Assembly: GCA_964448135.1 (NCBI GenBank)
Contig: CAYUVH010000059.1
Coordinates: forward strand, 62,001 to 126,000
DNA: 64,000 nt
Source: CAYUVH01 sp964448135
Lineage (GTDB): Bacteria > Verrucomicrobiota > Verrucomicrobiia > Limisphaerales > UBA8199
Direction of reading: 5' to 3'
The notes beneath the pieces are model-generated. The model searched no databases. It worked only from the letters and a program-made list of their open reading frames with translations, and was not told the origin of the DNA. Below are positions 30,851 to 38,121 of the stretch, one piece after another; position 1 is the stretch's first letter; the number at the start of each line of letters is the position of its first letter. The position numbers were made by a program, and so were the translations under genes.

Positions 30851-32764
30851 ATGAATGCGCCAAAGCGGGCAGCCTCGGACGAAGCCGCATTGCGGTTGGT
30901 AGTCGAAGGAACGGTCGCGGAGACCGGCACGGAGTTTTTCCGCGCGCTGGTCAAGAATCTTGCGGTGGTGATGGGCACCACAGGCGCGTGGGTCACCGAT
31001 TATTTCCCCGAGCAAAAGCGTCTGCGCGCGTCAGCGTTCTGGCTGGCCGGAAGGTATGTGGACGATTTCGAATACGATATCGTCGGCACGGCGTGCGCGC
31101 CCGTCGTCGAATCGAAGAAGCTCGTTCATATTCCGGATCGGCTGATCGAATTGTATCCCCACGACAACGATATTTTGGGGGTCAAGGCGGTCAGTTATCT
31201 GGGCGTACCTCTGCTCGATCTAAACGGCGAGGTTATGGGCCACCTTTCGGTTCTCGACGAAAAGCCCATGCCCGCGGACCCGAGACTAACGTCGTTATTC
31301 GATATTTTCGCCGCGCGCGCAGCCGCCGAGCAACGCCGGCTACGACAGGAAATGGAAGTGCGCGTGCGCGAGGAGGAGCTTTCGGCCCTGCTGGCAACGG
31401 CCATGGACGCCGTCATCGTGCTGGATGCGGAAGGCCGCATCGCCCGCACGAATCCAGCCGCCGAAAAGCTGTTTGGGTGCACCGCCGAAGATCTGCTCGG
31501 GGAACGCTTGCGCGATTTTCTTCCCCCCGAAAGCGCCGTCTCGTTTGGCCGTTTCGTGGGTGAACTGGATGCCGCGTCGCCCGACCGGCGGCACCTTTGG
31601 ATTCCGCAGAGCTTTCCCGTGCTGCGCTGGGACAAATCCGCCTTTCCCGCCGAAGCCACAATTTCCCGTTTCGCTAATCGCGGCCGGGTATTTCATACCG
31701 TTATTCTGCGGAACGTGGATGAACGGCTCGCGGCCGAACGGCGCATCGCCCTGCTGACCGAAGAAACCGAATATCTCCGCGACAGCGCGCGCGAACTGGC
31801 TGGAATGGGTGAAATGCTCGGCGCCAGCGCGGCGATGAAGGAGCTGTTCGAGGCTCTGAAACAGGTGTCTCAGACCGATGCCACCGTTCTGATTTCCGGC
31901 GAAACTGGCACCGGCAAAGAGCTCATCGCCCGCTCCATCCACCAGGCCGGGACGCGAAAAGACAAGCCGCTGGTGCGAGTGAACTGCGCGGCGATTCCGG
32001 GGACACTGATGGAAAGCGAATTCTTCGGGCACGAACGCGGCGCGTTCACGGGAGCGATGACGCGGCGGGACGGACGGTTCGCGCTCGCCGACGGCGGAAC
32101 GATTTTTCTGGATGAAGTGGGAGAATTGCCGCTGGATTTGCAGGCGAAGCTGCTGCGTGTGTTGCAGGAGGGTGAGTTCGAACCGCTCGGCAGCGCGCGT
32201 ACGCGCAAGGTGGACGTGCGGGTCGTGGCGGCCACGAATCGCGACCTCGGCCAAATGGCGCGCGAAGGGAAATTCCGGGAGGATTTGTTTTACCGGCTCA
32301 ATGTATTTCCAGTTCGGGTGCCACCGTTGCGCGAAAGGTCCACGGACATTGCGCTGCTGGCCCGAGCTTTCGCGGAACGCTTTGCCCGGCGGATGGGACG
32401 GCGGCTGGACCAGTTATTGCCGGATGATTTCCGGCGGCTGCAAAACTACGCATGGCCGGGCAACGTGCGGGAACTGCAAAATGTGATCGAGCGCGCGATT
32501 ATTTTTTCCAAAGGCGCTCGACTGGACCTCGATCGCGCGATGCCGGAGCACGCAGCCTCCAGTCCGGTGGCGGTGCCCGGTACGGAGGATGCAATTCTGA
32601 GCGCGAAGGAGTTCGAAGCATTGGAGCGCGCCAATATTGAGCGAGCCCTCAACTCGTGCGGCGGCAAGATTTCCGGCCAAAATGGAGCGGCAGCCCGCCT
32701 GGGTCTTGCGCCGTCCACACTAACATCGCGAATGAAGGCGCTGGGTATTCAGCGCCGGAACTGA
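30851..32764 (+). CDS. sigma-54-dependent activator with GAF and PAS sensors
   Basis: The 637-aa regulator has, in order: GAF-like domain (15-160), PAS domain (175-295, LLATAMDAVIVLDAEGRIARTNPAAEKLFGCTAEDLLG), AAA+ sigma-54 activation domain (about 320-560) and a C-terminal Fis-type helix-turn-helix (LGLAPSTLTSRMKALGI). Walker A is GETGTGKE (350-357), GAFTGA is intact (397-402, HERGAFTGAMTRRDG), and the Walker B region is TIFLDEVG. It should therefore remodel sigma-54 polymerase. The sensor ligand is not visible; FhlA- or NorR-like regulators share this plan. No sigma-54 promoter was spotted in the window with confidence. ATG 30851 is used. Confidence 0.93.
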   Translation: MNAPKRAASDEAALRLVVEGTVAETGTEFFRALVKNLAVVMGTTGAWVTDYFPEQKRLRASAFWLAGRYVDDFEYDIVGTACAPVVESKKLVHIPDRLIELYPHDNDILGVKAVSYLGVPLLDLNGEVMGHLSVLDEKPMPADPRLTSLFDIFAARAAAEQRRLRQEMEVRVREEELSALLATAMDAVIVLDAEGRIARTNPAAEKLFGCTAEDLLGERLRDFLPPESAVSFGRFVGELDAASPDRRHLWIPQSFPVLRWDKSAFPAEATISRFANRGRVFHTVILRNVDERLAAERRIALLTEETEYLRDSARELAGMGEMLGASAAMKELFEALKQVSQTDATVLISGETGTGKELIARSIHQAGTRKDKPLVRVNCAAIPGTLMESEFFGHERGAFTGAMTRRDGRFALADGGTIFLDEVGELPLDLQAKLLRVLQEGEFEPLGSARTRKVDVRVVAATNRDLGQMAREGKFREDLFYRLNVFPVRVPPLRERSTDIALLARAFAERFARRMGRRLDQLLPDDFRRLQNYAWPGNVRELQNVIERAIIFSKGARLDLDRAMPEHAASSPVAVPGTEDAILSAKEFEALERANIERALNSCGGKISGQNGAAARLGLAPSTLTSRMKALGIQRRN

Positions 32765-32832
32765 ATCAGCCTCGCGCTCACGACATCTCGTCAGGATCGG
32801 AACGCGAGATTTCGCGATTCACGACTTCTCGC

Positions 32833-32852
32833 GATGGAACTAAAGTTCCATC
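32833..32852. repeat. perfect 8-base hairpin in the gap 32765-32992
   Basis: GATGGAAC-TAAA-GTTCCATC. Just upstream CGCGAGATTTCGCGATTC and CACGACATCTCG/CACGACTTCTCGCG form near-direct repeats. There is no T tract, so it is probably repeat-derived. It lies between the activator and the OsmC gene. Confidence 0.6.
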
Positions 32853-32992
32853 TCCTTCAAAAAAGCCCAGCAAACAGGACGCTTTTCCACCTTTGGCCTG
32901 GATGGCACGCGATGAGCAATAGGCTCAGGCGTCGCGCGGGTTGACCCGCAGGCGACGAAGAACAACAAACCTGAAATAGAAAACTGAATCAA

Positions 32993-33556
32993 ATGAGCAC
33001 ACTGACCGAGCCCAAAATCATCAATGGCATCAACACCGACCTGTTGCACGAGATCGCCGAAGGCGTGGCGAACGATCCCGCGAAAGGCAAGACGCACTGG
33101 GAAGTCACCACCCATTGGCGCGGCGGCACGCGCACGGATACGCGGGTGACCCGCTGCGTCATCGGCGGCGAGGTGATTCCGCGCGATTTCACGATCAAGG
33201 TGGACGAGCCGGCGCAGTTGGGCGGCACCAACCAGTTCGCGAATCCGCAGGAATACCTCCTGGCCTCGCTCAACGCCTGCATGACGGTGGGCTACGTCGT
33301 CGGCTGCGCGATGGAAGGCATCGAGCTGAAGGAACTGCGCATCGACATCGAGGGCGACATCGATCTGCAGGGCTTCCTGGCGCTGGATCCCTCCGTGAAG
33401 CCGGGCTACGAACAGCTTCGTTACACCGTTTACATCAAGGGCAACGGGACGCCGGAGCAGTTCGACAAAATCCACCGCGGCGTCATTGCGACCTCGCCGA
33501 ACTACTCCAACCTCAGCACGGCGGTCGAATTGAAGCCGCGGCTCGTGGTGAACTGA
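32993..33556 (+). CDS. OsmC-family protein
   Basis: A 187-aa OsmC-fold protein. The core runs from THWRGGTRTDTRVTRCVIGG through FTIKVDEPAQLGGTNQFANPQEYLLASLNACMTVGYVV (first family Cys C96; a second nearby C105) to GTPEQFDKIHRGVIATSPNYSNLS. The second redox Cys of Ohr/OsmC, normally in a CP motif near the C-terminal helix, is absent, so peroxidase activity is doubtful; this matches a broad OsmC subfamily of unknown role. ATG 32993 follows CTGAATCAA with no strong ribosome site. A second OsmC gene lies at 34235. Confidence 0.85.
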   Translation: MSTLTEPKIINGINTDLLHEIAEGVANDPAKGKTHWEVTTHWRGGTRTDTRVTRCVIGGEVIPRDFTIKVDEPAQLGGTNQFANPQEYLLASLNACMTVGYVVGCAMEGIELKELRIDIEGDIDLQGFLALDPSVKPGYEQLRYTVYIKGNGTPEQFDKIHRGVIATSPNYSNLSTAVELKPRLVVN

Positions 33557-33564
33557 CCATCGCC

Positions 33565-33617
33565 CACTTGTGGCAGTGTTTCGCGGGCGGGCGCCGCCTG
33601 CGAACACTGCCCAGGTG
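33565..33617. terminator. long bidirectional hairpin between convergent genes
   Basis: CACTTG..GGCAGTGTT-TCGC..GGGCGG pairs with CCGCC..GCGA-ACACTGCC..CAGGTG across 33565-33617, a stem of over 20 pairs. It separates the convergent OsmC and DUF5069 genes. TTTT at 33621 on plus is a weak U tract. Confidence 0.7.
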
Positions 33618-33654
33618 AGTGTTTTCTGCTTTGGGCAATGCGCGCGTGGAGTTT

Positions 33655-34107
33655 CTAAATCTTCAGCCGGCCCTCGTCCAGGTCGATGAATTCGAACATG
33701 GTTTGTACCGTGCCAGGGGGCAGGCCGATTTCGGCGAGGCGCTCGTTGAGGCGCTGGGTGCCGGCGTCGCGCCAGCCGCGCTTGGTCATGAAACCGTTCC
33801 AGACTTCGATTTCCTCGTCACTGGGTTTGCGGCCATGCTGGTAAGCCCAGGCGAGCAATTCTGCATCCGTACGGCCCTTGAGGGTTTCGGCTTCGAGGGC
33901 GGCGTAATCGAGATTCAGGAACTTGCAGCAACGACCATCGAAGGTGCCGGCCCTCCCGACACCGCGCGAGGATTCCCAGCCGACGGGAAGTTTGCCGGCG
34001 TCGGCGAGGCGGATTTTGTCGAGCATGCGGCCGAAATAGACGAGGCCTTGGATTTGGTCGAAGGGACTGCGGAGCCCGGGAATGACGGTCGGATATTTTT
34101 CTGCCAT
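33655..34107 (-). CDS. DUF5069-like protein
   Basis: From ATG 34107 (MAEKYPTVIPGLRSPFDQIQ) the protein has 150 residues. The pattern PGLRSPFDQIQGLVYFGRMLDKIRL, AGKLP, FLNLDYAALEAETLKGRTDAELLAWAYQHGRKPSDEEIEVWNGFMTKRGWRD and a C-terminal FEFIDLDEGRL match DUF5069, common in Verrucomicrobia and Planctomycetes. It is helical and soluble; the function is unknown. The open frame starts 15 bases earlier at 34122 but the ATG at 34107 aligns with the family start. Confidence 0.85.
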   Translation of the reverse strand: MAEKYPTVIPGLRSPFDQIQGLVYFGRMLDKIRLADAGKLPVGWESSRGVGRAGTFDGRCCKFLNLDYAALEAETLKGRTDAELLAWAYQHGRKPSDEEIEVWNGFMTKRGWRDAGTQRLNERLAEIGLPPGTVQTMFEFIDLDEGRLKI

Positions 34108-34234
34108 GGGTGAAGAAAGCACGTTTGTGAGTTTAGGGCAAGTGACCGAAGTGCAACTTGAGCTTCCACGAAACCTGAACTAGGGTTTCGGGCACGGAAC
34201 AGTTCAACAACCCAACTTCGAAAGGAAATTATTT

Positions 34235-34660
34235 ATGCAACGGAAGGCTACGGCGGTTTGGCACGGCGGTTTGAAGGACGGCAAGGGCAGCATTTCGTCC
34301 GACAGCGGTGTACTGAAGGACACGCAGTATTCGTTCGGCGCGCGTTTTGAAAATGGCGTCGGCACAAACCCGGAGGAATTGATCGCGGCGGCGCATGCGG
34401 GTTGTTTTGCGATGGCGTTTTCGTCGGAGTTGGGTAAAGCCGGGATCAAGCCGGAATCCATCACGGCGACGGCAACCGTCACGCTGGAGATGCTGCCGAC
34501 GGGGCCGACGGTGACGGAATCGCACCTGGACATGACGGCGAAGATTCCGGGCGCGGACAAAGAAAAGGTTACGGCGATTGCCAACGGGGCGAAGGCCGGG
34601 TGCCCGATCTCGCGGTTGTTGAACGCGAAGGTGACGCTGGACGCGAAGTTCGAGGTTTGA
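34235..34660 (+). CDS. OsmC/Ohr-type peroxiredoxin-like protein
   Basis: The 141-aa protein has both redox Cys: C57 in AAHAGCFAMAFS and C123 in GAKAGCPISRLLN. The N-terminal MQRKATAVWHGGLKDGKGSISS and the GTNPEELIAAAHAGCF signature mark OsmC. It reduces organic hydroperoxides in this family, so an oxidative-stress role is inferred. The start ATG 34235 has AAAGGAAA 9 bases before. A REP-like repeat follows its stop. Confidence 0.93.
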   Translation: MQRKATAVWHGGLKDGKGSISSDSGVLKDTQYSFGARFENGVGTNPEELIAAAHAGCFAMAFSSELGKAGIKPESITATATVTLEMLPTGPTVTESHLDMTAKIPGADKEKVTAIANGAKAGCPISRLLNAKVTLDAKFEV

Positions 34661-34786
34661 CCCGCGGAGCGCGGCTCTGTGAGCCGCAACGTGTTCGCGA
34701 GCGGGTGGGTGAGCGAGTTATTCTCTGCGGTTCGAGGGCGTTGCGGGTCGAAGACCCGCGCTCCGCTTCGGCCTGCGGCGGCTCGG
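34661..34786. repeat. dispersed repeat (GAGCGCGGCTCTGTGAGCCGC type)
   Basis: The gap between the OsmC gene and the convergent ClC gene holds GAGCGCGGCTCTGTGAGCCGC (34669-34689), and a reverse-oriented GGGTCGAAGACCCGCGCTCC near 34746-34768 bounding GTGTTCGCGAGCGGGTGGGTGAGCG. It is a relative of the 20506/54531 family. Both genes end next to it. Confidence 0.8.
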
Positions 34787-36976
34787 TCACCCGCCGCTTT
34801 CGCCGGCTTCCGACATGGCTTCGGAGAAGAGGCTGAGGACTTCGGCGCGGACGAGCGCGCCGAGCAACAGGTTTTCCTCGAGGGAGCTGACGACGGGGAT
34901 GTTGCGCTGTTCGCTGGCGATGATGACGGGCAGAACTTCGAGGAGTTGCTGGGTGGGAGTGACGCGCAGGGGGGGCGGTCGCATGAAGTCGAGGGCGATG
35001 ACGCCCGGCATTTCATGCTCGCCGGCGAGATGTTCCTTCAGGTCCTGCAAGGCAACGAGGCCGATCAGGACATTTTTTCCGTCCACCACGGGCAGGAAAT
35101 TATTGGCGCTGACCAGAAAACGATCGGCGACTTCGCGAAGCGTGGCGGTTTCGCGCACCGGGGCGACAGGGTCGCGCATGAGGTCGCCGACGGTCTGGGC
35201 GGTGGCAGCTTCGGAAGCAGTGACGCCCTCGGAAGTTTTGAGGCCGCGGCGGCGCAGGGACTCGGTGTAAATCGAAGCGGGATGCAGCCGGCGGGAGACG
35301 AGAAACGACACCACGCACGCCAGCATGAGGGCGGGCATCAGCGAGTAGTCGAGCGAGATTTCGAATACCATGATGATGGCGAGCATCGGCGAGCGGGTGG
35401 TGGCGGAAAGGGCGCTGCCCATGCCCACGACGGCGAAGGGCGCCACCGGCATGCTTTGGGCGGCGCCGAACTGCTGCAACATGAGCGCAAAGGTCGCCCC
35501 GGTCGCGGCGCCGAGGAACAACGTGGGAGTGAACACGCCACCCACCGCGCCGGAACCCACCGTGGCGAGCGTGGCCAGCACTTTGGCCAGCAGGAGCCCG
35601 GCCAGAAACAAGAGCGCCGCGGAGGTCGGCGAAAGGCCGCGATCAAAGGAAATCAATCCCGGGTAGGCGGCCATCAGCAGCAGCGAGTTGAGCCGGACTT
35701 GGGCGGTGCCTTCATGCGTGACCGCGATCAGGTTGGTCAGCGCGGGCTCGAGCTTGATGTCGGCGAACCGTTTGGCTTCGTAGATCGGCCCGGCGCTGAT
35801 GATGCGGTTCAGGTCGTCCGCGTACGCCTGTTTCAAACGCCATTCCCAGTTGTGCTTATTGGTGGCGAGCTTCCAGGTGGATTCGGAAAGGTGCGTGGCG
35901 AGGAACTGGGAGACCCCGTCCTCGCTGGCGGGATGTTCCAGCCGCGCGGTAAGAATATCCGGCCGGATGATGTCGCCGGCGGAAAAAGCGAACGGGCTGT
36001 ATTCGCCATGCAGAATGCGATTCGTGACGGTGTAGCCGTTGCCCCAGACTTCGGGATACGCGAGAGCGATGATGCCGACGACCAGGCCGCCGACAGCGAG
36101 GCGGGCATAGATGGGGGCCTTCATCTTGCGATACAAGTCCTCGACGTAGGTCAGCATTCGGAGAAACAGCGCGCCGCCAACGCCGATCACGATTCCAAGG
36201 CAAATGAACCAGGGCAGCTGCCAGAGTTTCGTGAACTCGAAGGGCGGAACGGTATACCAGGGCTTGAGCCCAAAGAAGCTGCGGGAGACCATGGTGGCGA
36301 CCACGGAGGCAAACACCAACGGCGCGAAGAGGCGCATGGAGAAATTTCCCATGACGATGAGCGCGGCGAAGACGGCGCCCGAGATGGGGGCGTTGTAGGC
36401 GGCGGCGATACCGGAGGCGGCGCCGCAACCCACGAGCAGCCGGAGGCGGTATGGCGGCCAGTTGGCCCACTGTCCCCATTTCGAGGCAAAGGTGGCCGAT
36501 AGCTGGGTAATGCCGCCTTCGCGGCCGATGGAACCACCGGACCCGATCGTAATGAGCGACGAGAAGAATTTGACGATCGAAGCGCGAAAGGGCAACCGGC
36601 CGTCGCCGGCCACGACGACTTCCAGAATGTTCGACGTGCGCAAAGGCCCGGCGAAGCGCAGACCCCAATAGAGAACCAGGCCGGCGCACAGGCCGCCCAC
36701 GGTGGGTGTGACGATCCGCTGCCAGGCCACCATCATTTCGGCGACTTCGACTGGGTCGCCGGGACGGCGCAGAAAAAAGGCCTTTACGGATTCGGTGGCG
36801 TAATAGAAGAAGAGGTTGACGAGGCCACCCATGACACCGACGCCACCGGCCAGCAACAAATGAAACGTTTCCTCGCTGAAACGGAATTTCTGGCGCAAGC
36901 TCAGCAAGCCGACCCAGTGCGTGCGCAGGAACGCACGCACGCGTTTGACGGTCTTGCTGTCTGCCCAGGAAATCAC
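34787..36976 (-). CDS. ClC-type chloride channel/antiporter with two CBS domains and an extra soluble insert
   Basis: A GTG at 36976 is used; the frame extends to a TTG at 37063 through repeat-like sequence, so the true start is uncertain. The ClC core shows GSGGSIGREGG (selectivity-filter region), YNAPISGAVFAALIVMGN, VGSGAVGGVFTPTLFLGA and SATTRSPMLAIIMVFEIS. Between the two halves is an unusual extra stretch of about 100 residues (HPASEDGVSQFLATHLSEST through TSAALLFLAG) with soluble character (KLATNKHNWEWRLKQAYADDLNR). Two CBS domains close the protein (QTVGDLMRDPVAPVRETATL; DFMRPPPLRVTPTQQLLEVLPVI). The start of the insert is near DIIRPDILTARLE. No gating Glu can be assigned with certainty. 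Confidence 0.85.
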   Translation of the reverse strand: MISWADSKTVKRVRAFLRTHWVGLLSLRQKFRFSEETFHLLLAGGVGVMGGLVNLFFYYATESVKAFFLRRPGDPVEVAEMMVAWQRIVTPTVGGLCAGLVLYWGLRFAGPLRTSNILEVVVAGDGRLPFRASIVKFFSSLITIGSGGSIGREGGITQLSATFASKWGQWANWPPYRLRLLVGCGAASGIAAAYNAPISGAVFAALIVMGNFSMRLFAPLVFASVVATMVSRSFFGLKPWYTVPPFEFTKLWQLPWFICLGIVIGVGGALFLRMLTYVEDLYRKMKAPIYARLAVGGLVVGIIALAYPEVWGNGYTVTNRILHGEYSPFAFSAGDIIRPDILTARLEHPASEDGVSQFLATHLSESTWKLATNKHNWEWRLKQAYADDLNRIISAGPIYEAKRFADIKLEPALTNLIAVTHEGTAQVRLNSLLLMAAYPGLISFDRGLSPTSAALLFLAGLLLAKVLATLATVGSGAVGGVFTPTLFLGAATGATFALMLQQFGAAQSMPVAPFAVVGMGSALSATTRSPMLAIIMVFEISLDYSLMPALMLACVVSFLVSRRLHPASIYTESLRRRGLKTSEGVTASEAATAQTVGDLMRDPVAPVRETATLREVADRFLVSANNFLPVVDGKNVLIGLVALQDLKEHLAGEHEMPGVIALDFMRPPPLRVTPTQQLLEVLPVIIASEQRNIPVVSSLEENLLLGALVRAEVLSLFSEAMSEAGESGG

Positions 36977-37170
36977 GAAAGGATTTTGCCAGAAGGAGAA
37001 GGGTTGACGAGAAAAGAAGAGGTCGAAGCAGAAGATCCAAGGACCAATATCCAACCACCACAAATTTTTAAACCACCGAGAAGCGGAGAGCGCGAAAGTC
37101 GAGTGAGGATTGCGGAATTTGCCATGGGAGCAAAATCCGGAGAATTTCGTCTAAGAATACATGAAGTCGC

Positions 37171-37821
37171 GTGTCAGATAGGGTGAAAGACGAATGTCCG
37201 CTTGCGAAAAGCATGCGGCGGGGGCTGGATGAGCCCGGCATGATGCAAGACCATCGCCAAAGCGTGGGTGTGATGCCGCCAAACCAAGCCAGCGCCGGGC
37301 CGCCTGGATCGGAAACGATCGTCGGGCTGTTCGCCGCCTTGGAATCTCCCCTCCTGAGCTATGCCTTGCGCATGGCCGGGGACCGCACGGTCGCGGAGGA
37401 CATCGTCCAGGAAGCATTCATGCGACTGCATGCGCAATTTGAGGAGGTTCGCGAGCCTCGGCGGTGGCTGTATCGCACGGTGCACAACCTGGCGCTGAAC
37501 CAGCGTCGGGCGGCGAAGAAGATCGTGCCGCTGCATCCAACCGAAGGCGGCGAGGACGAGGCGCCGGGTGATACGACGGATACGCAGCCGTTGCCGGATG
37601 AACAGATCGTGCGGTTGGAGGGCATTGGTTTGGTGCGGTTGAGCCTGGCGACGTTGGATGATCGAAGCCGGGAATTGGTGAAACTGAAGTTTAATGATGA
37701 GCTTTCGTACAAGGAGATCAGCGCGAAGATGGGGATCACGGTTGGACACGTGGGGTATTTGTTGCATCACGCGCTGAAGACGATCGCGGATGAGTTGAAG
37801 AAGAATGGGGTGGTAAGATGA
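37171..37821 (+). CDS. ECF-type RNA polymerase sigma factor
   Basis: A 216-aa sigma-70 family factor with a GTG start at 37171. Region 2 is LFAALESPLLSYALRMAGDRTVAEDIVQEAFMRLHAQF then RRWLYRTVHNLALNQRR, and region 4 is LATLDDRSRELVKLKFNDELSYKEISAKMGITVGHVGYLLHHALK. There is no region 1.1 or 3, so it is ECF-like. The N-terminal 45 residues are unlike the family and the start may be later (ATGs at 37213 and 37240). It is divergent from the ClC gene and followed by the mosaic VWA protein, whose N-terminus resembles an anti-sigma start. The upstream gap has repeat words. Confidence 0.88.
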   Translation: MSDRVKDECPLAKSMRRGLDEPGMMQDHRQSVGVMPPNQASAGPPGSETIVGLFAALESPLLSYALRMAGDRTVAEDIVQEAFMRLHAQFEEVREPRRWLYRTVHNLALNQRRAAKKIVPLHPTEGGEDEAPGDTTDTQPLPDEQIVRLEGIGLVRLSLATLDDRSRELVKLKFNDELSYKEISAKMGITVGHVGYLLHHALKTIADELKKNGVVR

Positions 37822-37857
37822 GTTTTCAAAGAAATCCATTGGCCGCAAGAGGCCCTC

Positions 37858-38058
37858 TTTGTCCCGTAGGGACATCCGACAATAGCCCAACGTTTCAACG
37901 TTGGGTCCACGGAGCCCCATCTTCTACAAGTCCCGAAGGGACGGCCGAGCCAGGTGGAAGTCGAATGATTCAATCGTCCCTTCGGGACTCGGAATCTATT
38001 CGGACGGGTAACCCAACGATGAATCGTTGGGCTCGTTTCAATCATCCCTCCGGGATGG
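37858..38058. repeat. palindromic repeat cluster between sigma factor and VWA gene
   Basis: Hairpins AGCCCAACGTTTCAACGTTGGG (37886-) and ACCCAACGATGAATCGTTGGG (38012-) are flanked by GTCCCGTAGGGAC, GTCCCGAAGGGAC, GTCCCTTCGGGAC and ATCCCTCCGGGAT palindromes. The block is an inverted pair of two units of the same family as 22763-22866. Confidence 0.9.
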
Positions 38059-38121
38059 AGACCGGCAAATACATTGGTTGCACGATCCATTCGCTGGGAT
38101 TTCCAACTTGCCCGATGACGC

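Noticed and set aside
34679..36502. 607-residue plus-strand frame opposite the ClC gene
   Set aside because: The minus-strand frame has ClC and CBS signatures, and the plus frame has none; it is an antisense artefact of GC-rich codons.
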